A DNA stretch of 64,000 nt from Nocardia mangyaensis (GCF_001886715.1 NZ_CP018082.1:682001-746000), one strand, 5' to 3'. Shown: positions 42,737 to 52,533, counted from the first letter of the stretch. Notes: generated from the sequence alone by a model not told the origin. Program-made: numbers and translations.

Positions 42737-43248
42737 CGTGCTCCTTCGATTCGGGGCGGTGCGGGGGTCGGGTGCCTCGCCGTCCTCGAGCACCCGACGG
42801 ATACGCGCGCGCGCAGCTGCGCCTCGTGCTGCTCGTCGGCGGCGGGCCAGCGCGTGCTGCGGAAGACCCCGAGCGTGCGCCGGTCCTCCCGGCGCAGCAG
42901 TCCACGGTCGACCAGCCGGTCGCGCACCACCCGCCACAGACCGCCACCGAGCGCGAGCAACAGCGGCTGCACCCGTTGGGTCTTCTCGGACACGGTGTTG
43001 AACGCCGACTGCAACAGCGGGTCGGGCAGCGGGCCATTCCCAACCGGAAATACCTTGGGCCCGTTAACTATCCCGCTGTCATCGGTCTCCACCCGGCCGA
43101 GCAGCGCGAGCTCGGTCAGCACCGCGCCCCCGAGCGTGTAGTGCAGGGTGCCCGCACCCTGGATGGACGCGCCGTCATCGTCCATCAGCAGCGGCATGAG
43201 GTCATCGACGATCAGCAGATCCTCGCCGGGCCGAATCTTGTTCGTCAT
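42733..43248 (-). pseudogene. GPP34 (GOLPH3-like) protein gene, frameshifted and truncated
   Basis: From the ATG at 43248 (AGGAAA upstream) the frame reads IRPGEDLLIVDDLMPLLMDD, LHYTLGGAVLTELALLGRV and LLRREDRRTLGVFRSTRWPA. This is the N-terminal two thirds of a GPP34 protein. At about 42800, in a CGCGCGCG run, an extra CG shifts the frame. The true continuation (ARIRRVLEDGEAPDPRTA) is in another frame and then stops being GPP34-like at the start of the next gene. The C-terminal third is thus deleted. GPP34 proteins bind phosphoinositide-like lipids; function here is presumably lost. Confidence 0.75.
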
Positions 43249-43419
43249 CGAGGTTTCCTCCCTGTCGGTGTCATCGGCACGGCGCCTGCGGGCCAGGGCC
43301 GGAAAGCCCACCATGGCAGGAATCGAGCACCGATCCGGTGGTCGACTCGCCGGGTGGTCGCCGCGATTCGTACTCTCCCATCACACGCCGTCTCGGCCGC
43401 ACAGGGTGGTGCTGGCGTC

Positions 43420-43674
43420 ACCCTGGTGAAGCTCGAGATCGCGCTGGCGCGCAAACTGCTCCACACCGACCCGAACGCGTCGAGCGGGAACTACGCGGCC
43501 TGGCCGCGCTGGCCCGCCGGGTCGCGGACGAGGGCGGTGAACTCACCGTCACCCTCGCCGCGCTGCTCCCGCGGGAACGCGACATCACCGTGCTCGCCGA
43601 ACCGGCCCACATCGCCGAGATCGCCCACCCGCCACGAAGCCGCCCGCTACGCCCGCGAACACGACTGGCTGTAG
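43420..43674 (+). pseudogene. decayed fragment of an unknown gene
   Basis: Protein-like stretches appear in successive frames: VKLEIALARKLLHTDP, then ERELRGLAALARRVADEGG and LTVTLAALLPRERDITVLA, then RHEAARYAREHDWL before a stop codon at 43674. Each join needs a frameshift, and no start codon with a Shine-Dalgarno sequence is clear. It may be the end of a lost gene lying between the GPP34 relic and the large regulator. I do not recognise the family. Confidence 0.35.
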
Positions 43675-43685
43675 CTCGTTGCCCC

Positions 43686-46600
43686 TCAACCGAAGTGATC
43701 GGAGGCCGCGCGAATCGCGGCCGTGATGCGGTCCACGTCGATACGTTCTGCCGTGGGCAGCGGCGCCCCGGTTTCCTCGCGCGCCGCCGCCGCGGCCGAC
43801 AGCAGTCGTCGAGCGTGCTCGATGTCCCCGGCCAGGGCGGCGGCCCCGGCGAGTCCTTCCTGTGCCAGCGCGATCGCGCGGGGGTCACCGGTGCGCTGGG
43901 CCACCGCCATCCCTTCTTCGTGGAAGGCGCGAGCCCCGTCCGGGTCACCGCGTAGTTCGGCGATGAAGCCGAGTTCGGCGAGGCTTTGGGCGATGCCGGG
44001 GGCGTAGTCGACGCGGCGGTTCCAGTCCAGGGAAGCCCTGGTGTGCTTCTCGGCGTCGTCGAGTCGACCCTCGCGTCGGGCGCCGAGGCCGAGGCCGACC
44101 TCGGCGAAGACGCGGCCGAGCTCGTGACCTTGGCTCACCGACAGTTCGCGCGCCCGTTCGTGCAGCAGTCGCGCTTGCGTCAGATCGCCGGTCAGCAAGG
44201 CCAACCGGCCCAGGCCGGACAGCATGTCGGCGACCTGCGGCCAGAGACCGAGTTCTTCGGCCCGGCACAGGCCGTCGTGGCGCAGGCGCGCGACTTCGCC
44301 GTAGTCGCCGATGATCTCGGCCCTGCGGGCCAGCAGTTGGGCGGTCCGCAGCTGCCCCCACCGATCGCCGAGGACCGCGAACAGTCGCGCGCTCTCGGCG
44401 GCGTCGCGCTCCATGGCCGCGAGGTCGCCGTGCAGCAGAGCGTGGTGCGCGGCACTGCTCAGCGCCGCCGCGATGCCCCAATCATCCTCGGCCGCACGGA
44501 ATCCGCGCAGGGACCGATGCGCCAGTGTCTCGCTGACCAACTGATCACCACCACCGAGCAACGCCTCGGCCAGCAGCCATTCGATGAGCGCGCGACCTAC
44601 CGCATCGTCGACCCGATCGAATCCCGACAGCCCGGCGTCGACCAGCGCCGACCGGTCCGAATCGCGGCAGCTGAGCAGCATCAGCGCCGACCGCCAACCA
44701 GTGGCCCGCGCCCACGACGCCGTCTCGGCGGGCATGGCCAGCACCGCTTGCAGCAGCCGGATGCCCTCCCCGATGCGCCCGCGCAGGAACCAGTACCAGG
44801 CCACCGCGTCGACCAGCCGAAGCGCGACAGCGGAGTCTCCCCGGCGCACCGAATCCTCCACCGCGGAGCGCAGATTCGCGTACTCGGTATCGAGCATCGC
44901 GAGCCACCGCCGCTGGTCCGCCCCGCGCAGCCGGTCGCGCGCCTGTTCGGCCAGCTCGGCGTAGAACTCGTTGCGCACCGCGTGTACCAGATCGACCTCA
45001 CCGGCCTCGACCAGCCGATCCGAGCAGTACAACGCGACCGATTCCAGCAGCCGATAGCGTGGCCCGTCGTCGGTGTCGGTCATCGCGACGAGCGAACGAT
45101 CAACCAGCCGAGCGACCAGGTCGAGGACCCGCCCGCGCGGCAGATCCGCCACCGCGCAGACCCGCTCGGCCGCGGCCAGCCCGAACCCGTCGGCGTGCAC
45201 AGACAGTCGTCGCAGCACAGCCTGTTCCGGCTCGGTCAGCTGCTCCCAGCTCCAGTCGATCACCGCCCGCAAGGTCTGCTGCCGCCCCGGTCCGCCCCGG
45301 TGTCCGGCGACCAGCAGTTCGAATCGGTCGTCCATCCGCGCGGCCAACTCCCGCACCCCCAGTGCCCGCACCCGGGCGGCGGCCAGCTCCAGCGCCAGTG
45401 GAATCCCATCGAGCCGACGACAGATGGTCGCGACCGCCGCCGCGTTCTCCGGGTCGATGGCGAAGCCGGGCGCCGCGGCGGCCGCGCGGGCGGCGAACAA
45501 GCGGACGGCACTGAACTTCGGCAAGGTCTCCGCGCTCACATCCCCTGGTGAATAAGGCAATTCGAGGGCCGCGACCGGGTAGAGGGCCTCCCCGGAGACG
45601 CCGAGCGGTTCGCGGCTCGTCGCCACCACCCGCAGCCCCGGCACCGACCGCAACAATCGCTCGGTCAGCTCGGCCACCACGGTCACCAGGTGCTCGCAAT
45701 TGTCCAGGACCAGCAGCACCTCCTTGCCGTCCAGCGCGGTGATCAGCCGATCGTCCGGACCGGCGGGGGAGCGGATGTCGTCGCGGATGCCGAGCACCGC
45801 GTGCACCGTGTCCACGATGGTCGTGAGCGAGGCGGCTGTCGCGTCGATCCCCGCCAACTCGACGAACCACACACCATCGTGATGGTCGGCGAGCAGCGTG
45901 CGCGCCGCCTCGATCGCCAGTCGCGTCTTGCCGACCCCACCGGGCCCGATGAGGGTGACCAGCCGGTACTCGCCGACCAACCCGCGCACCTCGTGCGCCG
46001 CCTCCGCCCGCCCGATCAACTCGGTCAGCTGGCCGGGCAGGTTCGTCGTGGTCACGCGGGGCGCGAGCACGGGATCCTGGGCCAGGATCGCCCGGTGCAC
46101 GGCGACGATCTCCGGCCCCGGGTCCACCCCGAGTTCGGTGCGCAGCCGCTCCCGCAGGTCGGTGAACCCGGCCAGCGCCTCACTCTGTCGTCCGGAGCGA
46201 TACAGCGCACGCAGCTGCGCCGCCCGCAATCGTTCGCGCAGTGGATGTTCGGCCACCACCGCCGCCAATTCACCGACCAGCGTGGAGTGTTCGCCGAGTT
46301 CGAGCAGTGCCTCGGCCCGCGCCTCCACCGCGGACAACCGAAGTTCTTCCAGCCGAGCGGCTTCGACCGCCGCGAACTCCTGCTCGGCGAACTCGGTGAA
46401 CGCCGCACCGCGCCACAGCTCGAGCGCGGTGGTCAGCGCCTCGGCCCGCGATCCGGCATCGGTCGCGGCGAGCGCGAGCAACTGCTCGAACCGCCCCGCG
46501 TCCACCGCGTCAGCCGTGACATCCAGGCTGTAGCCCGCGGCCCGCGCCACCACCAGCGCGCGGGCCGACGGCTCGGCCGCGGCCAGCGCACCGCGCAGCT

Positions 46601-46805
46601 GCGACACCTTGACCTGCAACGCCGCCGCCGCGTCCCGGGGCGCGCGCCGCGGCCACAGCACATCGATGAGCCGGTCGCTCGACACCGAACGTCCACGGTG
46701 CACGAGCAGCACCGCGAGCACCGTGCGCACCTGCCCGGCCGGAAGCGTCACCGGCTCGCCCTGATCCGTCCACACCATCAGTGAACCGAGCACGCCGAAC
46801 CTCAT
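43686..46805 (-). CDS. AfsR/SARP-type regulator with BTAD, NB-ARC and TPR parts
   Basis: The product is about 1,039 residues from the ATG at 46805 (MRFGVLGSLMVW); a GTG at 46835 could add ten. Order: OmpR-like winged helix (about 1-95), bacterial transcriptional activation domain (about 95-245, LLALAATDAGSRAEALTTAL), NB-ARC ATPase with P-loop GPGGVGKTRLAIE near residue 280 and LLVLDNCEHLV, then TPR-like helical repeats to the end. Such proteins activate antibiotic or export clusters in Streptomyces. It is divergent from the FMN reductase/MFS pair across 113 bp, its likely target. Confidence 0.9.
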   Translation of the reverse strand: MRFGVLGSLMVWTDQGEPVTLPAGQVRTVLAVLLVHRGRSVSSDRLIDVLWPRRAPRDAAAALQVKVSQLRGALAAAEPSARALVVARAAGYSLDVTADAVDAGRFEQLLALAATDAGSRAEALTTALELWRGAAFTEFAEQEFAAVEAARLEELRLSAVEARAEALLELGEHSTLVGELAAVVAEHPLRERLRAAQLRALYRSGRQSEALAGFTDLRERLRTELGVDPGPEIVAVHRAILAQDPVLAPRVTTTNLPGQLTELIGRAEAAHEVRGLVGEYRLVTLIGPGGVGKTRLAIEAARTLLADHHDGVWFVELAGIDATAASLTTIVDTVHAVLGIRDDIRSPAGPDDRLITALDGKEVLLVLDNCEHLVTVVAELTERLLRSVPGLRVVATSREPLGVSGEALYPVAALELPYSPGDVSAETLPKFSAVRLFAARAAAAAPGFAIDPENAAAVATICRRLDGIPLALELAAARVRALGVRELAARMDDRFELLVAGHRGGPGRQQTLRAVIDWSWEQLTEPEQAVLRRLSVHADGFGLAAAERVCAVADLPRGRVLDLVARLVDRSLVAMTDTDDGPRYRLLESVALYCSDRLVEAGEVDLVHAVRNEFYAELAEQARDRLRGADQRRWLAMLDTEYANLRSAVEDSVRRGDSAVALRLVDAVAWYWFLRGRIGEGIRLLQAVLAMPAETASWARATGWRSALMLLSCRDSDRSALVDAGLSGFDRVDDAVGRALIEWLLAEALLGGGDQLVSETLAHRSLRGFRAAEDDWGIAAALSSAAHHALLHGDLAAMERDAAESARLFAVLGDRWGQLRTAQLLARRAEIIGDYGEVARLRHDGLCRAEELGLWPQVADMLSGLGRLALLTGDLTQARLLHERARELSVSQGHELGRVFAEVGLGLGARREGRLDDAEKHTRASLDWNRRVDYAPGIAQSLAELGFIAELRGDPDGARAFHEEGMAVAQRTGDPRAIALAQEGLAGAAALAGDIEHARRLLSAAAAAREETGAPLPTAERIDVDRITAAIRAASDHFG

Positions 46806-46918
46806 GTCCGTGACGATACGGACGTACTCGGACACGGTGTAGGGCGCCTGTAGGAGACGCGTAAGCCCGTCCGGCGATCGTCGTGGAACAACGACTTCCG
46901 CCCGGAAAGGCAGATCCG

Positions 46919-47491
46919 ATGAAGACAGACACCCTGCGCGTAGCGATCATCATCGGCAGCACGCGAGCCCAGCGCTTCGGCCCGACGGTTGCTGAATGGT
47001 TCCACGGCCACGCCGCCGCCCACGGCGGCCTCGACCTCGACCTGATCGACCTCGCGCACACCGGGCTCTCCGATGTCCTCACCGACGACCCCGACTCCGC
47101 GGTCCTGGCCTTGGCGCCGCGCCTCGCCCAGGCCGACGCGTTCGTGGTCGTCTCGCCCGAGTACAACCACGGCTATCCCGCCCCGCTCAAGACCGCCATC
47201 GACTGCTATGTCGAGGAGTGGAAGGCCAAGCCGGTCGCCATCGTCTGCTACGGCGGCGTCTCCGGTGGCCTGCGCGCCGCCGAACAGCTTCGCCAGGTGT
47301 TCGGCGAACTGCACGCCGTCACGATCCGCGACACCGTGAGCTTCCACAACTGCTGGAACAAGTTCGACGACGCCGGCCAGCCCCTCGACCTCGCCGGTGC
47401 GGGCGCCGCCGCGACGGCTCTGCTCAACCAACTCACCTGGTGGGCCCGCGCGCTGCGCGACGCCCGTGGTGCCCGCCCCTACCCGCTCTGA
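46919..47491 (+). CDS. NAD(P)H-dependent FMN reductase
   Basis: The 190-residue flavodoxin-fold reductase has the phosphate loop IIIGSTRAQRFGPTVAEWF and the flavin block VVVSPEYNHGYPAPLKTAID, plus CYGGVSGGLRAAEQLRQV. It reduces FMN or quinone-like or azo substrates using NAD(P)H. The ATG at 46919 has GGAAAGG upstream. The next gene, an MFS exporter, begins on the last base of its stop codon, so the two are coupled. Confidence 0.92.
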   Translation: MKTDTLRVAIIIGSTRAQRFGPTVAEWFHGHAAAHGGLDLDLIDLAHTGLSDVLTDDPDSAVLALAPRLAQADAFVVVSPEYNHGYPAPLKTAIDCYVEEWKAKPVAIVCYGGVSGGLRAAEQLRQVFGELHAVTIRDTVSFHNCWNKFDDAGQPLDLAGAGAAATALLNQLTWWARALRDARGARPYPL

Positions 47492-48933
47492 TGAAGGACA
47501 CGATGATGAGACGCCCGGCGACCACCCTGGCCCTACTGGCCTTCTCCAGCCTGATCACCTCGCTGGACTTCACGATCATCTACGTAGCCCTGCCCGATAT
47601 CGCCCGCGACGTCGGCTTCTCCGGACATTCGATGCAGTGGGTGGTCAGCGCCTACGCCATCTTCTTCGGTGGCTTGCTGCTGCTGGGCGGCCGATCCGCC
47701 GACCTGCTCGGCAGGCGACGGATGTTCGTGCTCGGCATGGTCGTGTTCGGCGGCGCCTCGCTGCTGGGCGGCATCGCCACCACCACGACCGCGCTGATCG
47801 CGGCCCGCGCGATCCAGGGGATCGGCGCCGCACTGCTGTTCCCCGCGACGCTGTCGCTGGTCAACACCATGTTCGAGGAGGGCAGGCAGCGGATCCGCGC
47901 GCTCGCGGTCTGGGCGATGGCCGGTGCGGGCGGGCTCAGCCTCGGCGCCCTGCTCGGCGGCGTGCTGACCAGTGCGTTCGGGTGGCAGGCCGTGTTCTTG
48001 ATCAACATTCCGCTCGTCGTCCTCGGTTCGGTGGCGGCGTTCCCGCTGCTGCGCCCGGATGGTCCGCGCGATCGCGGACGCGGATTCGACGTGCCCGGCG
48101 CGCTCACCGGCACCGTGGGCGTCACACTGCTGGTGTTCACCGTCGCGCAGGGCCCGGAGTCCGGCTGGGGATCGGCGCCGGTCCTCGGTGGCGGCGTGCT
48201 GGCGGTGGTGTTGCTGGCCGCGTTCCTGGTCATCGAGGCGCGCAGTTCCAGCCCGCTGATGCCGTTGCGACTGGCCCGCGCACTGGCGCCGGCGCTCGCC
48301 GTGATCTTCGTGTTCGGCGCGAGCATGCAGAACATCGTCTACTTCCTCACCCTGTTCCTGCAGAACGTGTGGCGATACAGCGCCCTGGTCACCGGGCTGG
48401 TGTTCCTGAGCCTGTCGGTGGTCATCGCGGTCGCGAACTTCGTCGCCGAGCGGCTCATCGGCCGGATCGGCATCCGCACCACGCTGCTCATCGGTCTGCT
48501 GCTCGGCGCGGTGGGCGGTGCGCTGCTGGCCGCGGGAATGGCCCTCGACGGGTCCTACCGGACGATCGTGGTCGGCATCCTGGTCTACGGCGCGGGGATG
48601 GGCACCGTCTACCCGACGATGTACGCCGCCGCCGGAACCGGTGTCGTCGACCAGGAGCAGGGGACCGCAGGCGGAATGGCGAACACCGCGATGCAGGTCG
48701 GCGTCGGCGTGGGGCTGGCGGTGCTCGTCGGCGTCGCGAACGCCGGTTCGGCCGGGCTCGACGGTGAGGCGCTGCGGCTCGCGTCCGCGGACGGTCTGCG
48801 CGTCACGGTCGTCGTCGCGGCCGCGCTCACACTCCTCGGACTGCTCGCCGCCGCTTCGTTGCCAGGCCATCGAGCAGTCGACGCGCACAACGATTCCGAA
48901 GACGCCACGTCTTCGGTTCCGGTCAGGTCTTGA
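47491..48933 (+). CDS. MFS drug exporter, DHA2 (14-helix) type
   Basis: The 480-residue efflux protein has motif C/D-like LDFTIIYVALPDIARDVGF in helix 1, motif A GGRSADLLGRRRMFVLG and about 14 helices. This is the EmrB/QacA branch exporting drugs with proton antiport. An ATG at 47503 could be the start instead. It forms an operon with the FMN reductase. With the divergent AfsR-type regulator, a resistance or self-protection role is likely. Confidence 0.92.
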   Translation: MKDTMMRRPATTLALLAFSSLITSLDFTIIYVALPDIARDVGFSGHSMQWVVSAYAIFFGGLLLLGGRSADLLGRRRMFVLGMVVFGGASLLGGIATTTTALIAARAIQGIGAALLFPATLSLVNTMFEEGRQRIRALAVWAMAGAGGLSLGALLGGVLTSAFGWQAVFLINIPLVVLGSVAAFPLLRPDGPRDRGRGFDVPGALTGTVGVTLLVFTVAQGPESGWGSAPVLGGGVLAVVLLAAFLVIEARSSSPLMPLRLARALAPALAVIFVFGASMQNIVYFLTLFLQNVWRYSALVTGLVFLSLSVVIAVANFVAERLIGRIGIRTTLLIGLLLGAVGGALLAAGMALDGSYRTIVVGILVYGAGMGTVYPTMYAAAGTGVVDQEQGTAGGMANTAMQVGVGVGLAVLVGVANAGSAGLDGEALRLASADGLRVTVVVAAALTLLGLLAAASLPGHRAVDAHNDSEDATSSVPVRS

Positions 48934-48988
48934 CCTCGAGATTGGTTGAGATCCTAACGTCTTTCACGATCTACGAGAACGGAGAATC

Positions 48989-49849
48989 ATGATGATCGCA
49001 GTACTCGGATTGGGCGAAATGGGATCCGCACTGGCAGCCGCCATGCTGGATGCCGGTCACGAGATCACGGTCTGGAACAGGTCGGTGGACAAGGCGGAGC
49101 CGCTGGTGTCCGGGGGCGCCCGCCTCGCCGATTCCCCCGAGGCCGCTGTCCGCGACGCCCAGCTGGTGATCGTCAACGTCCAGGACGGCGCCGTCGCGGG
49201 GAAACTGCTGGCAGCGGCGGGTACGGCACTGGCCGGCCGAACAGTGGTCAACCTGACCGACGGCCCGTCCGAGCAGGCTGCGGCGGCAGCGGAATTGGTG
49301 ACCGACCTCGGCGGTCACTACCTGCACGGCCAGATCATGACCATCGCCCCTGGCATCGGCTCGCCGGATACGGTGATCTTCTATGGCGGCCCTCGCGAGG
49401 TGTTCGACCGGCACGAACCGGTCCTCCGGATTCTCGGCGGCCGCGGAACCCACGTCTCGGAGGACCCGAGTGTTTCCCTGATCTACGGCATGGCCATCCA
49501 CGACATCATGTGGGGCCTGCTCAACGGATTCCTCCACGCCGCAGCACTCCTCCGCGACGCCGACCTCCCGCTCACCCGCTTCACCGAACAGGCCGAACCC
49601 TCCCTGACCGCCCTGACCTCCCTGTTCCCGATGCTCGCCACCGAGATCGACCGCGCCGAATACGCCACTCCCTACGGCGCGCTCAAACACCACCTACCGT
49701 CCATCGACGACCTGATCGCCGAAAGCCATTCCCGCGGAATCGACACCGAACTCCCCACCTACACCAGAAAGCTCGTGGCCGATGCCCTCTCCGCCGGCCA
49801 CGGCGACGACAGCTACTCCCGTCTGATCGAACACTTCGGTCCCCGATAG
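48989..49849 (+). CDS. NADP-dependent imine-reductase-like dehydrogenase
   Basis: The 286-residue protein has a Rossmann nucleotide site, VLGLGEMGSALAAAMLDAG, followed by TVWNRSVDKAE, which is typical of beta-hydroxyacid dehydrogenases and imine reductases. The C-terminal half is all helical (IHDIMWGLLNGFLHAAALL, ADALSAGHGDDSYSRLIEHF) and carries no classic beta-hydroxyacid-dehydrogenase lysine motif. Imine reductase or a related actinobacterial oxidoreductase is therefore favoured. GGAGA precedes the ATG. It stands 55 bp after the MFS gene, perhaps in the same regulated group. Confidence 0.82.
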   Translation: MMIAVLGLGEMGSALAAAMLDAGHEITVWNRSVDKAEPLVSGGARLADSPEAAVRDAQLVIVNVQDGAVAGKLLAAAGTALAGRTVVNLTDGPSEQAAAAAELVTDLGGHYLHGQIMTIAPGIGSPDTVIFYGGPREVFDRHEPVLRILGGRGTHVSEDPSVSLIYGMAIHDIMWGLLNGFLHAAALLRDADLPLTRFTEQAEPSLTALTSLFPMLATEIDRAEYATPYGALKHHLPSIDDLIAESHSRGIDTELPTYTRKLVADALSAGHGDDSYSRLIEHFGPR

Positions 49850-49857
49850 CCAAGGAA

Positions 49858-49886
49858 GCGGGGCTGCGGCATCGCCGCGGCCCCGC
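49858..49886 (+). terminator. terminator after the imine-reductase-like gene
   Basis: A 13-bp GC-rich stem (49858-49870 with 49874-49886, one G-T pair) and a 3-nt loop start 8 bp after the stop codon. Confidence 0.75.
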
Positions 49887-50081
49887 CTCATCGTCGTCGG
49901 CACGGTCGGCTCCTACACTGGCCGACCGTGCGGGGAGCACCTCGGCACACGCGCCGTCCCGGTGCCGGCGCCGCTGCTGCCAGTGCGTTCGGTTGCCGAC
50001 GAGGGGCGGCGGTGAGCTGGGAGTCGGGGGCGGGAATGCGGATCATTGGCATCCGCGGCGTGGTCGGCGGACACTGGAGGA

Positions 50082-50261
50082 ATGGTTGACAGAGAGCAGC
50101 GCACACCCTTCTACGGGGTGGTGATGATTCTCGCGGCGCTCGGTGCGTCGATGGCGGTCAGTTTCTACGGGCCGACCTGGCTCCGCGTCACGGTCTACAT
50201 CCTCACGACCATGGTCATCGTGGTGGGTGGCGTCATGACGTTCCGGGACTACTCGCACTGA
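50082..50261 (+). CDS. small two-helix membrane protein
   Basis: The 59-residue product has GGAGGA just before the ATG at 50082. Two predicted membrane helices read VVMILAALGASMAVSFYG and VTVYILTTMVIVVGGVM, with a short loop and charged ends. I do not recognise a family. It stands alone between a terminator and the DUF1254 gene. Confidence 0.6.
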   Translation: MVDREQRTPFYGVVMILAALGASMAVSFYGPTWLRVTVYILTTMVIVVGGVMTFRDYSH

Positions 50262-50445
50262 CCTGGCGAACACTCGTCGCCCCGGTCCGTCGGGGCGACG
50301 CGTACAGGCGTGGGGCGGCCCGTCCCGTCGGAATCCGGGTGGCTCATCCTTTTCGGGTGAGGCGACATCGCTCGTGCGTGGTCGATGCTGGTGTCCACGC
50401 GCGTCGGTTCGACATGCGTGTGTCGGAGACAGCGAAGGAGTTCCG

Positions 50446-51774
50446 ATGACCAGCGACCAAGCGCGCGAGACGGCTGCCCGCGCCTATATCTACGGGTTCC
50501 CGCTCGTGTTCAACCTGGACCAGGTTCATCGCTACGTTCGCGAGGGGGTCGGGGCGAATCCGGCAGCCGCGTTCAACACCTTCTCCCACGCCAGGACGCT
50601 GGCCGGGCCCGCCGACACCTTCGTCACGATCAACAACGACACCCTGTACTCGATGGGACAGATCGACCTGTCGGTCGGTCCGGTGGCCCTGCACGTCCCC
50701 GACACCGCGGGGCGGTACTACGTACTGCAGTTCGTCGACGCCTGGACCGACAACTTCGCCTACATCGGGCACCGCGCGACCGGCACCGCCGCCGGTGACT
50801 TCCTGCTCGTCCCGCCCGGCTGGACCGGCGAGGCCCCGGCGGGAACCACCGTCATCACCTTCCCCACCACCGTCGCCTCGATCGTCGGCCGGTGGGCCTG
50901 CGCCGGTGACGCGGACCTGCCCGTCGTGCACGCCCTCCAGGACGCGACGACGCTGACCCCGCTCGATCCCGACGCCCGCCCGGCCGGACTGCCGACCCCG
51001 GACCCCGCCGTCGACCCGGACCTGTTGTTCCTCGAGAAGCTGCGGCTGTGGTCGCAGGCCTTCCCGCCCGCGCCGCGCGACCGGGAACTCCAGGATTCGC
51101 TGGCGCCGATCGGGATCGACCAGGTGGGGCCCTCGCCGTATGTGAATGCCGAGACGGCCGACGCCTTGCGGGCCGGTGTGCAGGACGGCGCGCACAACCT
51201 CGACACCGCGCTGAAGCACGGATCCAGCCCAGAGGTCAACGGCTGGACGCTGACCCTGCACGCCTTCGACTACAACCTCGACTACTTCGAGGTCGGAGCG
51301 CTCGACGACCCCCGATTCAAGATCGCCGACCCGAAGCTGCGGATCATCGAACGCGCCGCCGCCGCCAAGGGCGGACTCTGGGGCAACCACGCCTACGAAG
51401 CGGCGTACATCGTGACCTACCTCGACGGCCAGGGCGCCCAACTCGCCGGCACCGACACCTACACTCTGCGGCTGGACCCGACCCCGCCGGTCGGCGCCTT
51501 CTGGTCGATCACCATGTACTCCGTCCCGGATTTCTATCTGGTCGCCAACGCCATTGATCGCTACTCCATCGGCGACCGCACCCCCGGCATCGTCTACGAC
51601 GACGACGGCGCGCTCACCATCACGATCAGCCACGCTGCCCCCAGCGATCCCAAGGCCCGAGCGAACTGGCTGCCCGCTCCCGCCGGTGACTTCCGGCCCG
51701 TCCTGCGGATGTACGAACCCGGCGACGCGGTCCTGGAGCAGACCTACGTCGTCGCCGCGATCACCAAGAACTGA
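50446..51774 (+). CDS. DUF1254/DUF1214-domain protein
   Basis: The 442-residue protein starts at the ATG at 50446, with AAGGAG five bases upstream. The DUF1254 part (about 5-150) has AARAYIYGFPLVFN, TINNDTLYSMGQIDLS and YYVLQFVDAWTDNFAYIG. The DUF1214 part (about 310-430) has AYEAAYIVTYLDGQG, GAFWSITMYSVPDFYL and a closing RMYEPGDAVLEQTYVV. No signal peptide is seen, although many family members are exported. Function unknown. The GAP-family gene follows 45 bp later. Confidence 0.88.
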   Translation: MTSDQARETAARAYIYGFPLVFNLDQVHRYVREGVGANPAAAFNTFSHARTLAGPADTFVTINNDTLYSMGQIDLSVGPVALHVPDTAGRYYVLQFVDAWTDNFAYIGHRATGTAAGDFLLVPPGWTGEAPAGTTVITFPTTVASIVGRWACAGDADLPVVHALQDATTLTPLDPDARPAGLPTPDPAVDPDLLFLEKLRLWSQAFPPAPRDRELQDSLAPIGIDQVGPSPYVNAETADALRAGVQDGAHNLDTALKHGSSPEVNGWTLTLHAFDYNLDYFEVGALDDPRFKIADPKLRIIERAAAAKGGLWGNHAYEAAYIVTYLDGQGAQLAGTDTYTLRLDPTPPVGAFWSITMYSVPDFYLVANAIDRYSIGDRTPGIVYDDDGALTITISHAAPSDPKARANWLPAPAGDFRPVLRMYEPGDAVLEQTYVVAAITKN

Positions 51775-51819
51775 CCTGCGCGAACTTCGACACCGCGCCT
51801 CAGGAAGGTCGGGTCCCCG

Positions 51820-52533
51820 ATGGTCTCGCTCGCATTGTCGCTGCTCCCGGTCGCGCTCGGCATCATCATGAGCCCGTTGGCGGTGATCGCCGTCGTGGCC
51901 GTGCTGTTCTCGCGGCGGGCCCGTGTCAACAGCATCGCCTACCTGGTGGGCTGGGTCGCCGGGATCGTCGTCTCGATCGGCGCCGCCTACGCGGCCCTGG
52001 TGGCGCTCGATGTGCACGATCGCCTCGACCCGCCGTTGTGGCTGTCGATCCTGCACCTGATGCTCGCCGCGGTGCTGCTGGTTGGCGCCTGGTACGTCTA
52101 CACCAGGGAACGCAAGCGTCTGCAGGCGTTGGCCCGCGCCCGCAATCCGGGCGAGATCATGGATGCCGCACCGCAATTGCCGTCGATTCTGCAGTCGATC
52201 GAACACTTCACCCCGGCCCGGTCGACGCTGTTGGGTGTCGCGCTGTTCGTGCTGAACCCGATCGATGTCTCGTGTGCCATCGTCGCGGCGTTGACCCTGC
52301 GGTTGAGCGATACGTCGATGGCGGACCAGCTCGGGGCCGCCATCGTGTTCGTCCTGTTCGCCTCGAGCTCGATCGCGGTTCCGGTCGGGATGTTGCTGGT
52401 GCTGCGGGATCGGGCCGAACCGCCGTTGCGGGCAACGCGACGGTTCATCGCGGGCAATTCGAAGTTGCTCAATGTCGGTCTGCTGGTCCTCATCGCCGTC
52501 ATGCAGATCAACAAGGGTCTCCAGGGCCTGTGA
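51820..52533 (+). CDS. GAP-family (Sap-type) membrane protein, second copy
   Basis: The 237-residue product has about six helices, starting LSLLPVALGIIMSPLAVIAV and with the second-half motif LGVALFVLNPIDVSCAIVA. It is related to the protein at 36307 but clearly diverged. The loop of about 40 residues after helix 3 (YTRERKRLQALARARNPGEI) is basic. Probably in one transcript with the DUF1254 gene. Substrate unknown. Confidence 0.83.
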   Translation: MVSLALSLLPVALGIIMSPLAVIAVVAVLFSRRARVNSIAYLVGWVAGIVVSIGAAYAALVALDVHDRLDPPLWLSILHLMLAAVLLVGAWYVYTRERKRLQALARARNPGEIMDAAPQLPSILQSIEHFTPARSTLLGVALFVLNPIDVSCAIVAALTLRLSDTSMADQLGAAIVFVLFASSSIAVPVGMLLVLRDRAEPPLRATRRFIAGNSKLLNVGLLVLIAVMQINKGLQGL

